This document shows, piece by piece, positions 34,851 through 43,231 of a stretch of DNA of 64,000 nucleotides. Position numbers and translations under genes: made by a program. Source of the DNA: Fortiea contorta PCC 7126 (lineage in GTDB: Bacteria > Cyanobacteriota > Cyanobacteriia > Cyanobacteriales > Nostocaceae); the NCBI RefSeq assembly GCF_000332295.1, contig NZ_KB235930.1, forward strand, positions 3,995,895 through 4,059,894, read 5' to 3'. Every line of letters starts with the position of its first letter. Positions within the stretch are counted from its first letter, which is position 1. The notes below the pieces were generated by a model. It saw nothing but the letters and a program-made list of their open reading frames with translations. It had not been told where the DNA came from and did no database searches.

Positions 34851-37490
34851 TTAAAGCCAATTACCAACTAATATATAAGGCGCCCAATATCCAGGACGAG
34901 TGTAGTTAGGATAATCTTTTAATAATTTTAATTGGGCTAGGCGGAGGGCTTCGGCTTTTGTTACTTGATTTTTTACTAGTTGGCGATAAAATTCTCCGAT
35001 TAAAATTGCTGTGGATTTATCATTAATATGCCACATGGAGGCAATTGTACTCCGCGCTCCTGCTTTTACTGATGCTCCCGCCAAGCCTAGGGTTGCACGA
35101 TTATCGCCTGCGGCTGTTTCACAAGCACTTAAAACTAGCATTTCTAAGGCTGTTGGGCGAGTTTCGTCTTGACGACGCAGTAAGCTATCAAATTGTAAAA
35201 CATTAATTGGGCCATCGTTGGCTAATATAAAGGTGTTTTCTGGACGGGAGCTAAATTGACCGTGGGTTGCGAGATGTAAAACGTTGAAGTTTGTGGTATT
35301 AACGTTTTTTTCTAAGTTATTACTGGTGAATTCTGCGTCTAATAATTTTTTGGTGGTTATTCCTGCTTGGGTGATGAAATTAAACTCTGATTTAATTTCT
35401 GGTAAGGTGCGAAACTGTGGAAATTCTTTTGGTGGTTGGACTAGACCGGCTGCTAAAACGTTTATGGGGGCTGAAGTTGGGGATTTGGGCGTAATTAATT
35501 GTAATCCTAAACTTAAAGCTACGGCGTATTTTTCTACGAGATATTTCTCTCCATCATATAATGCTGCCATCGGAATATTGCGGAGGTCGCCATCTAAGAC
35601 AAATACTAAGGTTTTAACTTGGCTTGTGGCTAAGGTTTTTTCAATTTCTTTGGGAATTAACCAATCGTGAACTGTTTTGGCGAGTAGTTGTACTTCTTCT
35701 TCTTTGTCTGGTTCTAGAATATTGGCGCGCAATTGTTCTAATATTTTTTCTATTTTCTGTTGAGATTGATTAATTACATATCGGCGTAGTGGTTGTTGGG
35801 GAATTTTAATAATGACTTGCAGTTGCTGGGGTAAAATTATGGGATAAATGATGGCAGATGTGGGATTATCTTTGTCTACTACGTCATCTAAAATGACGGT
35901 TTTGGCGTTAATACAAGCTTGGCGAAAGAAATCGTCTAACTCTGCGAGTTGTAATGATTCCATTCTTTGTCTAGCTTTTTCTAAATTTTCTTGACTAGCT
36001 GCAGATGTGGTTGTTTGTAATAGCAATTCTACAGATTGACGATATACTGGCTCGACGCTTTCTTTAAATCCATATTGGATATCGCGGTTAACTGCAACTA
36101 AATCGCTCCGCAGTGACTGCAATTCACTAATTGCTGTATCATAAGCTGTGATGGCATCGGCAATTTTTCCTTGTTGTTTTAACAATCTTCCTAATTGCCA
36201 ATGCCAACGATACGCGATGTCTGGGGCGTTGATACTTTGAGTTAAAATCAGCGCTTTTTGCGTCACTGTTTGAGCGTCTGACCATTGTTGTGTTTGTTCG
36301 TATAAACTACCTAAGGTACCTAATGCATAAGCTTGGGCGCGTTTATCTTCTAAATCGCTAGCTTGTTGAAAGGTGGTGGCTAATAATTGGGCAGTATATC
36401 GATTTTTTTGAGTTTCATTCCCCATTTTCATCAAAGTTTGCGCTAAATGAATTTGAGCGTAAATTGTTGACTGACTGGGTGGTAAGTTGAGGAGGTGAGT
36501 TTGAATTTGGGGTAATAGTGCTGCTGCTAAGGAATCTTGTTTTGTGCTGACAAGTAAATTTAACTGGTTAATTTCTGCTGTGATTTTGGTGATGGGTGTG
36601 GGAGCAAGTTGTGCTGCTTGTTGGTAGTAAACTAAGGCTGCGGGGATGTCTTGTTTTATTCTGGCTGTATTTCCTAAACTAGATAATGTTGCGCTCATCT
36701 CGGCTGTGGAGCGCAAATTTTTAGCAATCTCTAGACTTTGTTGCAATACTTGCTGAGATTGCGCTAAATCACCTACTAATTGCAGAGTATCACCAAGCGA
36801 TCGCAATTCCACTACTTTTGTCAGAGAATGAGGACGGGCTTGCAAAGTTGAGCGCAAATCAGATAAGATGGAGAGCGATCGCCGATAGAATCCCAACACT
36901 TGTAGTGCTTGCGCTTGGTTAATGCGATCGCTAATAATTCCACTTTCATGATTAGCTTGCTTATATAATGCTTCTGCACGCTCCCAAGTAGCGAGTGCTT
37001 GTTCAGCTTGTCCTAACTCTAGTTGAATAGAGCCTTGATTATCTAATATCTGCGCTAAAGTTACAGGATTTATTTTCTCGCTTTCTAGCAGTTGTAAACT
37101 CTCTTGCACTTTTTGATTGGCTTGTTGCCAAAGTCCCAGCTTTTGATACCCTAAAGCTTGGTTGCTTAACGCCACTGCTTGTTTTAATTTGTTGCCTTGA
37201 TAGCGATAATTGTCAACTGCTTGTTGCAAAACTTTAATTGCTTCGGCAAATTGTCCTTCATCATAAAGAATTTTACCTTGTTGCAGCCAGTCGCGGGCAT
37301 CGGGGCGAGAAATTTGTAATTGTAGAGAATTAATTTCCGGAGTTTTCGCAGTCGTGGGAGTAACGACAATGCACAACAGAAAAGCCATCAGCCCTAAAAG
37401 AATTAGGAATTGCCATTTGTCACCCCATGAAAGTTTAATCATACCTTTTTTTAGTAAATGCTGTAAGCGATCGTTCTCGTACCGATTCAC
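34851..37490 (-). CDS. CHAT domain protease-like protein with N-terminal TPR repeats
   Basis: The product is 879 aa. An N-terminal hydrophobic segment (FLILLGLMAFLLCIVV, about residues 28-43) is a signal or membrane anchor. Residues 60-460 are a run of tetratricopeptide repeats. The C-terminal CHAT domain has its catalytic dyad: histidine in LHLATHGQFSS (about 740) and cysteine in LSACETAAGD (about 787). The family is caspase-like, and members cleave protein partners bound through TPRs. The frame is intact. It is divergent from two small unknown genes and lies downstream of sigma-like and DUF1822 genes on the same strand. The substrate is unknown. Confidence 0.9.
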   Translation of the reverse strand: MNRYENDRLQHLLKKGMIKLSWGDKWQFLILLGLMAFLLCIVVTPTTAKTPEINSLQLQISRPDARDWLQQGKILYDEGQFAEAIKVLQQAVDNYRYQGNKLKQAVALSNQALGYQKLGLWQQANQKVQESLQLLESEKINPVTLAQILDNQGSIQLELGQAEQALATWERAEALYKQANHESGIISDRINQAQALQVLGFYRRSLSILSDLRSTLQARPHSLTKVVELRSLGDTLQLVGDLAQSQQVLQQSLEIAKNLRSTAEMSATLSSLGNTARIKQDIPAALVYYQQAAQLAPTPITKITAEINQLNLLVSTKQDSLAAALLPQIQTHLLNLPPSQSTIYAQIHLAQTLMKMGNETQKNRYTAQLLATTFQQASDLEDKRAQAYALGTLGSLYEQTQQWSDAQTVTQKALILTQSINAPDIAYRWHWQLGRLLKQQGKIADAITAYDTAISELQSLRSDLVAVNRDIQYGFKESVEPVYRQSVELLLQTTTSAASQENLEKARQRMESLQLAELDDFFRQACINAKTVILDDVVDKDNPTSAIIYPIILPQQLQVIIKIPQQPLRRYVINQSQQKIEKILEQLRANILEPDKEEEVQLLAKTVHDWLIPKEIEKTLATSQVKTLVFVLDGDLRNIPMAALYDGEKYLVEKYAVALSLGLQLITPKSPTSAPINVLAAGLVQPPKEFPQFRTLPEIKSEFNFITQAGITTKKLLDAEFTSNNLEKNVNTTNFNVLHLATHGQFSSRPENTFILANDGPINVLQFDSLLRRQDETRPTALEMLVLSACETAAGDNRATLGLAGASVKAGARSTIASMWHINDKSTAILIGEFYRQLVKNQVTKAEALRLAQLKLLKDYPNYTRPGYWAPYILVGNWL

Positions 37491-37656
37491 AAAAACCTTG
37501 ATACAAATAAATTTCTTTTAGGGAACAGTGACGTGCTCCTACCAACGTGTTTGTATCATTTTTAAACTAAAAATACCAATAATTTTTATTGGGAACTGCT
37601 ATAGTCTCCTGACTATATGAAGGTATAATACGTGAGACAGAAGTTAGAGCAATTGC

Positions 37657-37878
37657 ATGAAAAATCCATTTAAAGGTGGTTCCGCAAACGAATTTGGAGC
37701 AGTTTTACCCGACGGAGAAGCTCAACTTCATCAGGAATCGGAGCGAATTGAGGCGCACAACCAAAAACAAGCAGATAAGAAATGTGAAGAAATAGCCGAA
37801 GCATATGGCGGAACTAATCCTGACGCCAAAGCTGTTGGGAAAAGCGAATTTGATTGTCGCTTCAAGATTTGGAGATAG
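37657..37878 (+). CDS. small hypothetical protein, first gene of a two-gene unit
   Basis: The product is 73 aa, hydrophilic and charged: NEFGAVLPDGEAQLH, then ESERIEAHNQKQADKKCEE, with two cysteines (one in KCEE, one near the C-terminus in EFDCRFKIW). I do not recognise a domain. The next gene starts two bases after its stop, so the two are almost certainly co-transcribed. It is divergent from the CHAT gene across 166 bases. The composition would suit a secreted or polymorphic-toxin-like C-terminus or a small binding protein, but nothing in the sequence proves this. Confidence 0.6.
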   Translation: MKNPFKGGSANEFGAVLPDGEAQLHQESERIEAHNQKQADKKCEEIAEAYGGTNPDAKAVGKSEFDCRFKIWR

Positions 37879-37880
37879 TG

Positions 37881-38270
37881 ATGCAAAAACGAACTGCTTA
37901 TTCTGCATGGGATGGAAACCCGCCTAATATTCAATATTTTACTGCTCCAATGCCAGATGCTCCCTACTTGCCATTAACTGGATGCGGCACGGCTAGAACA
38001 CAGTTAAAATCTTTTTTGAATAGTATTGAGCGTGATTTTGAGCAGCAAACTGGGCACTACTTTGAATATGTTTGGGAATCTGACAAAGATGATGCAGACA
38101 CCTATGCGTTACAGTCTTGGGAAGTGTTTCGTCCAGAAAACGGCTCGTTTGAAGCGCTTGTTGTTCTCTACTACGCACCGATAAATCCATATCTAACACT
38201 GCAAAAGCATTTTGGGCAAGATGCAGCAGACGAGTATCTGGAATCAATCCCTGTAATTGTTGACGTGTGA
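37881..38270 (+). CDS. small hypothetical protein, second gene of a two-gene unit
   Basis: The product is 129 aa. I start at ATG 37881, preceded by GGAG at a seven-base spacing, rather than at an upstream in-frame TTG. It is acidic, with an aromatic-rich core (HYFEYVWESDKDDADTYALQ) and LVVLYYAPINPYL near residues 91-103. It has no signal peptide, no membrane segment and no motif I know. An acidic protein following a small charged protein is the usual geometry of toxin-immunity or toxin-antitoxin pairs, but that is only an analogy. The repeat array begins 110 bases downstream. Confidence 0.6.
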   Translation: MQKRTAYSAWDGNPPNIQYFTAPMPDAPYLPLTGCGTARTQLKSFLNSIERDFEQQTGHYFEYVWESDKDDADTYALQSWEVFRPENGSFEALVVLYYAPINPYLTLQKHFGQDAADEYLESIPVIVDV

Positions 38271-38380
38271 TAAGTTAATGCGTTTACGAGTTGTACTTGT
38301 TGTGTTCTTTCTGGCTAGCTATAAGTTGATAGTACTCCCCATTTAAAATTTTATCATTTGAAAATAGCGATCGCAATCAG

Positions 38381-38670
38381 CAAACCGCAGTTTGTTAACT
38401 CATTTAGCCAAAATGCTAATTGCTTTCAGTGTTTTCTGCAAGCAAACCGGAGTTTGTTAACTCATTTGCGTGTTTTCCGCAAGCAAACCGCAGTTTGTTA
38501 ACTCATTTAGCCAAAATGCTAATTGCTTTCAGTGTTTTCTGCAAGCAAACCGGAGTTTGTTAACTCATTTATCTAAAATGCTGACTCCTTTCAGTGTTTT
38601 CTGCAAGCAAACTGGAGTTTGTTAACTCATCTGAGTGTTTTCCGCAAGCAAACCGGAGTTTCCTTGCTCA
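38381..38670. repeat. six-unit structured direct-repeat array with 62- and 41-bp periods
   Basis: A 25-base core begins CAAACCGGAGTTTG and continues TTAACTCATTT. It starts at 38381, 38443, 38484, 38546, 38608 and 38649, giving spacings of 62, 41, 62, 62 and 41. Long units carry an extra 21 bases including CCAAAATGCTAATTGC; both kinds end in a GTGTTTTCyGCAAG segment. The core can form CAAAC-CGGA-GTTTG or GAGTT-TGTT-AACTC, mutually exclusive hairpins. The last unit is degraded after GGAGTTT. A solitary 14-base core recurs at 63157-63170. Confidence 0.95.
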
Positions 38671-38687
38671 TCCTTCCATCTTTGTTC

Positions 38688-39839
38688 CTAAAACCAAAGA
38701 ATTTCTTGTTCCCAGTCTTCTGGTGTCGGTTCGATTTCCCATACCAAACCTTCCCCTGGTTCCAACATCACTTCTAAATATAAAATGTTAACAGCAGAGA
38801 TAGCTGTGTCTTCATTATTCTCAAAAGCTTGTAAATCTTGAGTGAGTAGCCTTAGCTTAAAGCCCACAGGAATCATACCACCAGCCGCTGCATTTTGTAA
38901 TTCCCACCGCCAAAAGCCATCTTCCCTAGCACCACGAGGAAAAACCCGTAACTCATAGCTATCTCCTGCTATGATTAATTGGCGAGACAATCCTAAAATT
39001 GATTCTCGACTCCGCATTCCTGTAGGTGCGAAAATAAATTCCTTGTGTCCCCACCCCAGTTGTTGAGCAAAATTGCTTACTCCAGTTTGCAACCATGCGG
39101 GAATTCTCCACTGTTCTGATATCCCTTGGCGCTGTTCATACAATCTTTGTCGCCAACCACTCTGTGTTAATAACGCGCCCCATGTAGCAAAGGGTACTGA
39201 CAGACGCGGGAATTTAACATCAGGATTACCCAAACGCGCTAATAAATTCTCAGCTTGGGTTTGTAGAAGCGGTAACAGAGGTAGAGTCTGGGAGCGTAAG
39301 ACTTCCTGAGAATTAAATTGACGAGTTACCCACAGCACATTTAAATCAGCAATTAAATCTTCAGACCCCAAGCTGTAAGTGCGGTCAGAAACATCATACA
39401 CTCCCATTGTTTTCAACTTTTGATGTGTGGTGTAACCATAAACTTTAATCCAACCATCATCTGGGTTTACTTGTACCCCCAAATAATAATCACCTACCCA
39501 ATCGGGAATATCCACCCATTCTTGGGAGACTCTTAACTCATCTCCATCCAGCGCTAAAGTGGGGATGATGATTAATTTAATATCCTGAAAAATAATCGCA
39601 GTACCATTTACAAATTCCCAGAAACTCGGCAAGGTAGCAATATGAGGATATACCTTAGCGTGGGGATGAATTTCTGCTTTTAGCCAAGGTAAAAACGCAT
39701 CCAGACACAGTTGATTAATTTTCGCCCGCTGATGAGCGCCATTTGTAGAGTATGATTGTTCTAGACTTTTGGCATTTTCGGGAATTTCTAAATAAAACTG
39801 ATGAAAGTCAATTGTGATGGACGCAGGTGAATTAAACAT
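38688..39839 (-). CDS. DUF1822 family protein
   Basis: The product is 383 aa and soluble, without signal or membrane segment. Features I associate with cyanobacterial DUF1822 are SITIDFHQFYLEIP at the start, DAFLPWLKAEIHP near residues 47-59, WVDIPDWVGDYYLGVQVN near 126-143 and VYGYTTHQKLK near 153-163. The function is unknown. The gene follows the sigma-like gene by 113 bases on the same strand. In my recollection such pairs are common in filamentous cyanobacteria, often near CHAT or hemagglutinin-type genes. It may be an accessory or anti-sigma partner, but this is inference. Confidence 0.82.
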   Translation of the reverse strand: MFNSPASITIDFHQFYLEIPENAKSLEQSYSTNGAHQRAKINQLCLDAFLPWLKAEIHPHAKVYPHIATLPSFWEFVNGTAIIFQDIKLIIIPTLALDGDELRVSQEWVDIPDWVGDYYLGVQVNPDDGWIKVYGYTTHQKLKTMGVYDVSDRTYSLGSEDLIADLNVLWVTRQFNSQEVLRSQTLPLLPLLQTQAENLLARLGNPDVKFPRLSVPFATWGALLTQSGWRQRLYEQRQGISEQWRIPAWLQTGVSNFAQQLGWGHKEFIFAPTGMRSRESILGLSRQLIIAGDSYELRVFPRGAREDGFWRWELQNAAAGGMIPVGFKLRLLTQDLQAFENNEDTAISAVNILYLEVMLEPGEGLVWEIEPTPEDWEQEILWF

Positions 39840-39952
39840 AATCAGAACAGCTCCGGAAAATTATTACCAATGATAAATCTAGCGGTTATCGCTTTGATGA
39901 CGTAAACCTGTAGGACGGGAAAACCGCGCCCGTACTGGGGATATTTGTTTCC

Positions 39953-41128
39953 TTATTTATAGTTGATTTTCAGCCATTCCTCTAAACTAGTATTCATGGC
40001 ATCCAGTACGTTAGAGGTGGGAGAAATATGCAGTGTTTCACTACTCCATTGTGCTAGAGATTGTAGCAATTGACGCTTGATGCTGCTTAGACGCCGAGAC
40101 ACCTGATATTGCTTGATTTCTAACTGTTGAGCAATTTGTTGTTGTGTAAGTTGCTCGTTGTAGTAAGCTTTTAGCAGCTTTTGAGATTGTGCATCAAGTC
40201 CAGTTATGGCTTGAGTAATGACCATTTGCAACTGCTTTATCTGTGCTTCCAGGGTTGCGGCTTCTTCTTGAGCAACAATATCAGTGAGTAATAATGTTTC
40301 TGGGTCTGCAGGTAATATATCTAATAAACTACCATCTTCTTGTTCATTTCTGGGAGCATCTACAGAAACTAGTTTTGGATAAAGAAAAGCGCGCACAGCT
40401 TGAGCGCTGCTACTTAACCAGTTTTTTAATGTTGCGGGAGTAGCTGTAGAAATGGATGAACTAGATTGACTCAAACGCTGGGTGTTGTACAGATTAGTAA
40501 TTGCTTGCCAAGTTAAATTATCTGGTTCTACCAGCTTCCGAACCTTGGGGGTTTTAGCCGTATGCAGTTCTTGAAAACATTCCCACGCTAAAACATAACC
40601 TTCAATAATTAAACTATTAAAACCTGCATTTTGTAAAGCATCAGTTAGTCTTTTGCGACTAATTTTGTGTAATAATCCCCAATCTGTACAGATATCCGTT
40701 TCTTGACGCAAACGCAGCGCATCTTTAATTAAACTTTCAAAAGTCAGTTCCGCATAACTTTTCAAATGAGAACTGTATTCTGGATTAAATCCTTTTAAAA
40801 TTTTCGATGTCCGAGAAATAGCAATTTGAAAACAGTCAGCCACAGAAGATTCTTTTTGAAAATTCAGCGCAATTTTTCTCGCCACCCAGTAACAAACTTC
40901 CTGTAAATAGGCACAAATATGAGCAGCAGCCACAGAACTAGATTCAGTTTGCCACACCTTATGCCAATATAGCGCCCAAAAACGATCTGATTCCGGCTGC
41001 GAAGACTTTTCTAAACAATATTTTATACTGCGGCGCAGCTTTGAATCAGTTGCCCACCCACTAAAATAATCTGCATCAAATTGTATAAATGTGGAGAAAA
41101 TTTCAGTAATATTTTGCCTGGGTTGCAT
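39953..41128 (-). CDS. sigma-70-like factor, cyanobacterial DUF1822-associated type
   Basis: The product is 391 aa. The C-terminal region has a sigma region 4 helix-turn-helix: LDAQSQKLLKAYYNEQLTQQ (about residues 305-324), then QIAQQLEIKQYQVSRRLSSI. Earlier, KGFNPEYSSHLKSYAELTFE near 112-131 resembles region 2.2-2.3. The N-terminal 90 residues and the middle are diverged from standard group 3 sigma factors. It may direct RNA polymerase to a small regulon, or act as a related regulator. It is upstream of DUF1822 in the same direction. The region 4 call is firm; promoter activity is not proven. Confidence 0.78.
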   Translation of the reverse strand: MQPRQNITEIFSTFIQFDADYFSGWATDSKLRRSIKYCLEKSSQPESDRFWALYWHKVWQTESSSVAAAHICAYLQEVCYWVARKIALNFQKESSVADCFQIAISRTSKILKGFNPEYSSHLKSYAELTFESLIKDALRLRQETDICTDWGLLHKISRKRLTDALQNAGFNSLIIEGYVLAWECFQELHTAKTPKVRKLVEPDNLTWQAITNLYNTQRLSQSSSSISTATPATLKNWLSSSAQAVRAFLYPKLVSVDAPRNEQEDGSLLDILPADPETLLLTDIVAQEEAATLEAQIKQLQMVITQAITGLDAQSQKLLKAYYNEQLTQQQIAQQLEIKQYQVSRRLSSIKRQLLQSLAQWSSETLHISPTSNVLDAMNTSLEEWLKINYK

Positions 41129-41188
41129 AGATTTAATTGCTTTGCGTGTCGTTTTTCACTACCGGAATATCACAACTGGAATTAAATT

Positions 41189-41331
41189 TTACTTTAATGT
41201 CTTGACACCAGAATAATTGAGGATTTTAGCGTCAGCAGTTAGCAAAGGATAATCATATGTTGATGTTTTGCTGTCAAACGTGTGTCATTCTGAACCCACC
41301 ACACCCAAATATGTGTATCAATTGCTATCAT
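41189..41331 (-). pseudogene. PIN-domain (VapC-type) toxin remnant, centre deleted
   Basis: ATG 41331 overlaps the antitoxin stop as ATGA, and the frame reads MIAIDTHIWVWWVQND then TRLTAKHQ. This is the N-terminus of a PIN RNase with its first metal aspartate. After about 25 codons the frame breaks. In another frame the strand reads YPLLTADAKILNYSGVKTLK followed by TAA at 41189, which is the C-terminal PIN motif with its last aspartate. About 80 central residues, including the middle acidic residues, are missing, so the product cannot be an active nuclease. Confidence 0.8.
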
Positions 41332-41594
41332 TGCAAAAATTCCCAATCTTCTAATGCAACAGGTTCTGTTGGGTCATCATAGCGATATGGCTGTGTATTG
41401 TGTAGCGGATAAAGATGTTTTTTTACTTGTTGTTCTGAATTTAAATCAGAGTTAGCACCAGTTTTGAATTGGCTCTGACCGTGATTAATTTTAATAAAGC
41501 GAATAAAATCTAATGTCTGTGTTAATAGTTCCGATGGTAAAGACTCTATTTCTTCAATTAATAATTCTTTGGTAATTATGTCTTGTGTAGCCAT
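41328..41594 (-). CDS. DUF2281-like antitoxin of a decayed PIN toxin pair
   Basis: The product is 88 aa from ATG 41594. An in-frame ATG four codons upstream sits right against GGAG and is too close to use it, so I prefer 41594. The N-terminal helix pair LLIEEIESLPSELLTQTLDF is typical of small DUF2281-type proteins that precede PIN toxins. The C-terminal part (PYRYDDPTEPVALEDWEFLQ) is the flexible toxin-binding tail. The partner toxin gene starts inside its stop codon but is internally deleted, leaving an orphan antitoxin. The reading frame itself is intact. Confidence 0.78.
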   Translation of the reverse strand: MATQDIITKELLIEEIESLPSELLTQTLDFIRFIKINHGQSQFKTGANSDLNSEQQVKKHLYPLHNTQPYRYDDPTEPVALEDWEFLQ

Positions 41595-41700
41595 GTGCAA
41601 TATCATCTCCTAAATCACTAATTTCCAACTGGCTTTTATAGTATCTCTACTTTTGCTGAGATGCTAAGATTTAGCCGACTGTAGACATCACATTTCCAAT

Positions 41701-41904
41701 CTACCGCAAATCACAACTAGAAGATTGTCCGCTCATACTACCTCCAGGCAGATAGGCAACTAACTCAACCTGCCCATCAGAATTTATCACCCATCCTTGC
41801 GCTTCCACAATAGTTTCTGGAGTTGATGATGAAGTATTTACCGTCTCCTGATTCCCCTCAGCCAACGTCACGGTGCATAAAGCTGAATGTTTAAAAACTG
41901 TGCG
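41701..41904 (-). pseudogene. C-terminal remnant of a filamentous hemagglutinin-type exoprotein
   Basis: A stop-free minus-strand stretch of 67 codons without a good start ends at TAG 41701. It contains TIVEAQGWVINSDGQVELVA near its end, which resembles the conserved C-terminus of cyanobacterial two-partner-secretion hemagglutinin-like proteins (IVEAQGWxxNxxGxVxLVA). The thousands of residues expected upstream are absent: an in-frame stop lies at 41905-41907, and the unknown 290-aa gene ends 54 bases further on. It is therefore a relic of a deleted large gene. Confidence 0.65.
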
Positions 41905-41958
41905 TTAGTATCCCACATTTGCCGATATTTGTAGATGTAGCTTGTCATAGACGCTCCG

Positions 41959-42831
41959 CTAGTGGGGATATCTTCTTTCCACCACGGCGATTATTTCCGC
42001 AATTCGTTGTTGACCACACCAAACTAAATCCAGTTTTTTGAGTTGATTGAGACTAATACCCCCATCTTCTGCAGTGACGCGGTGCGCTTCGGGGTCGTTC
42101 AATGCTAAAAGTAAATCTTGGAAGATAATCAATTCGTTAAACGTGGGTGCTGTTTGCTCGTCATTTAAAATAGCCATAGCTCGTGCTTCTGGTAGTCCTG
42201 CTAAAGCACTGAAAATAAATTTAGTCGGGAAATCTGCGTCTTGGAGTTCAGGATAACGCTGTACCAAACCCGCTATCATTACTCCCAAATATGCAGCTGC
42301 TTGAGCATTTTGCAAAACTCGCATTTTTTGAGATGCAATTTCCGTCAAGGTGGTGAAAAATGGACAGCCTAGATGTTGTTCAATCACAATGATTGGGTCT
42401 GGGACTATGGATGTTTCAATTTGCGCTGTGAAGAATGTTTGACGATTTTCTGGTAGGTGATGGAGGAGAATTTCTTGAGTGCGATCGCTAACCATCATTT
42501 CATGATTTTGTCCAAAACTAAAATCTTTTCCTAATTCTAAGCCTGCATTGACTAGCATTTGCCAAACATGATTTTGAGCTTGTTGCTCTAGTTCTACATA
42601 TCTCCCTTTTTCTAGGAAAGTTTGGATAAACCAACTGTGGCTTTGCGAATCACATTCAATCATTACCTCCCGCACAATCAAATTTACCAGTTGTTCTGTC
42701 CCCAGAATCTTTTGCCAATGTACAATCAGGGTTTGTATCGCAGATGCATTACGGCGTTGGAGTGCTTTTAGTAGTTGGCGCTTGGCCGTAACACTCGGTT
42801 CTTTTTGTTGCCCAAATTCGTTAATTTTCAA
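41959..42831 (-). CDS. conserved hypothetical protein, 290 aa
   Basis: I do not recognise this family. The protein is soluble and mostly helical by eye (KRQLLKALQRRNASAIQTLI near residues 18-37). It has no signal peptide, no membrane span and no cluster of catalytic residues. A central part, IIVIEQHLGCPFFTTLTEIA near 147-166, and the C-terminal NQLKKLDLVWCGQQRIAEII could be conserved cores. It lies between the hemagglutinin relic and a divergently oriented Ser/Thr kinase, so it may belong with either or stand alone. The frame is intact and codon use is like its neighbours. Confidence 0.6.
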   Translation of the reverse strand: MKINEFGQQKEPSVTAKRQLLKALQRRNASAIQTLIVHWQKILGTEQLVNLIVREVMIECDSQSHSWFIQTFLEKGRYVELEQQAQNHVWQMLVNAGLELGKDFSFGQNHEMMVSDRTQEILLHHLPENRQTFFTAQIETSIVPDPIIVIEQHLGCPFFTTLTEIASQKMRVLQNAQAAAYLGVMIAGLVQRYPELQDADFPTKFIFSALAGLPEARAMAILNDEQTAPTFNELIIFQDLLLALNDPEAHRVTAEDGGISLNQLKKLDLVWCGQQRIAEIIAVVERRYPH

Positions 42832-43231
42832 TCTTCTATCTATAATTTTGCTAATTTTAATTATTCAGTCCTGATTTAATTAGATGATGTTGTGTCAGCT
42901 TTTCTACGCAGTCAAGATACACTGGATACAAAAAACTTTTAATCAAAGAAGTCTAAAGTATAAAGGATGTATGATGAAAAAAAATCGGTACATAACCTAC
43001 CCCTGGCTTAATTTTGACAAAACCTCAGTGTCTGTGTATTAAATGGTGTTTTCAGAACCTTATAAAAAATTATGATGGTTTAGTTGCTGGGGTAGAGCTA
43101 AATTATCATAATTGCAGTTTTGTCAATCAGCTTAATTTTTGATAGTTTTTTCTCTATATAAATAAAACCACAATCCGTAATAACACGCAAGCTATAATCA
43201 AATAATCCCGTGTAAAGCTATTTTTACTTTT
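42832..43231. other. divergent intergenic region, AT-rich
   Basis: Four hundred bases separate the 290-aa gene and the kinase gene, transcribed away from each other. Promoters for both are expected. I see no repeat, hairpin or small gene that stands out. Confidence 0.4.

Noticed and set aside
34851-37490. CHAT protein as part of a type III-E CRISPR protease (craspase) system
   Set aside because: No Cas7-11 or other CRISPR gene is present. TPR-CHAT proteins of this kind are common stand-alone genes in cyanobacteria.
38381-38670. Regularly spaced repeats suggestive of a CRISPR array
   Set aside because: The spacers are themselves repeated, the spacings alternate between 62 and 41 bases, the core forms two rival hairpins, and no cas gene lies in the window.
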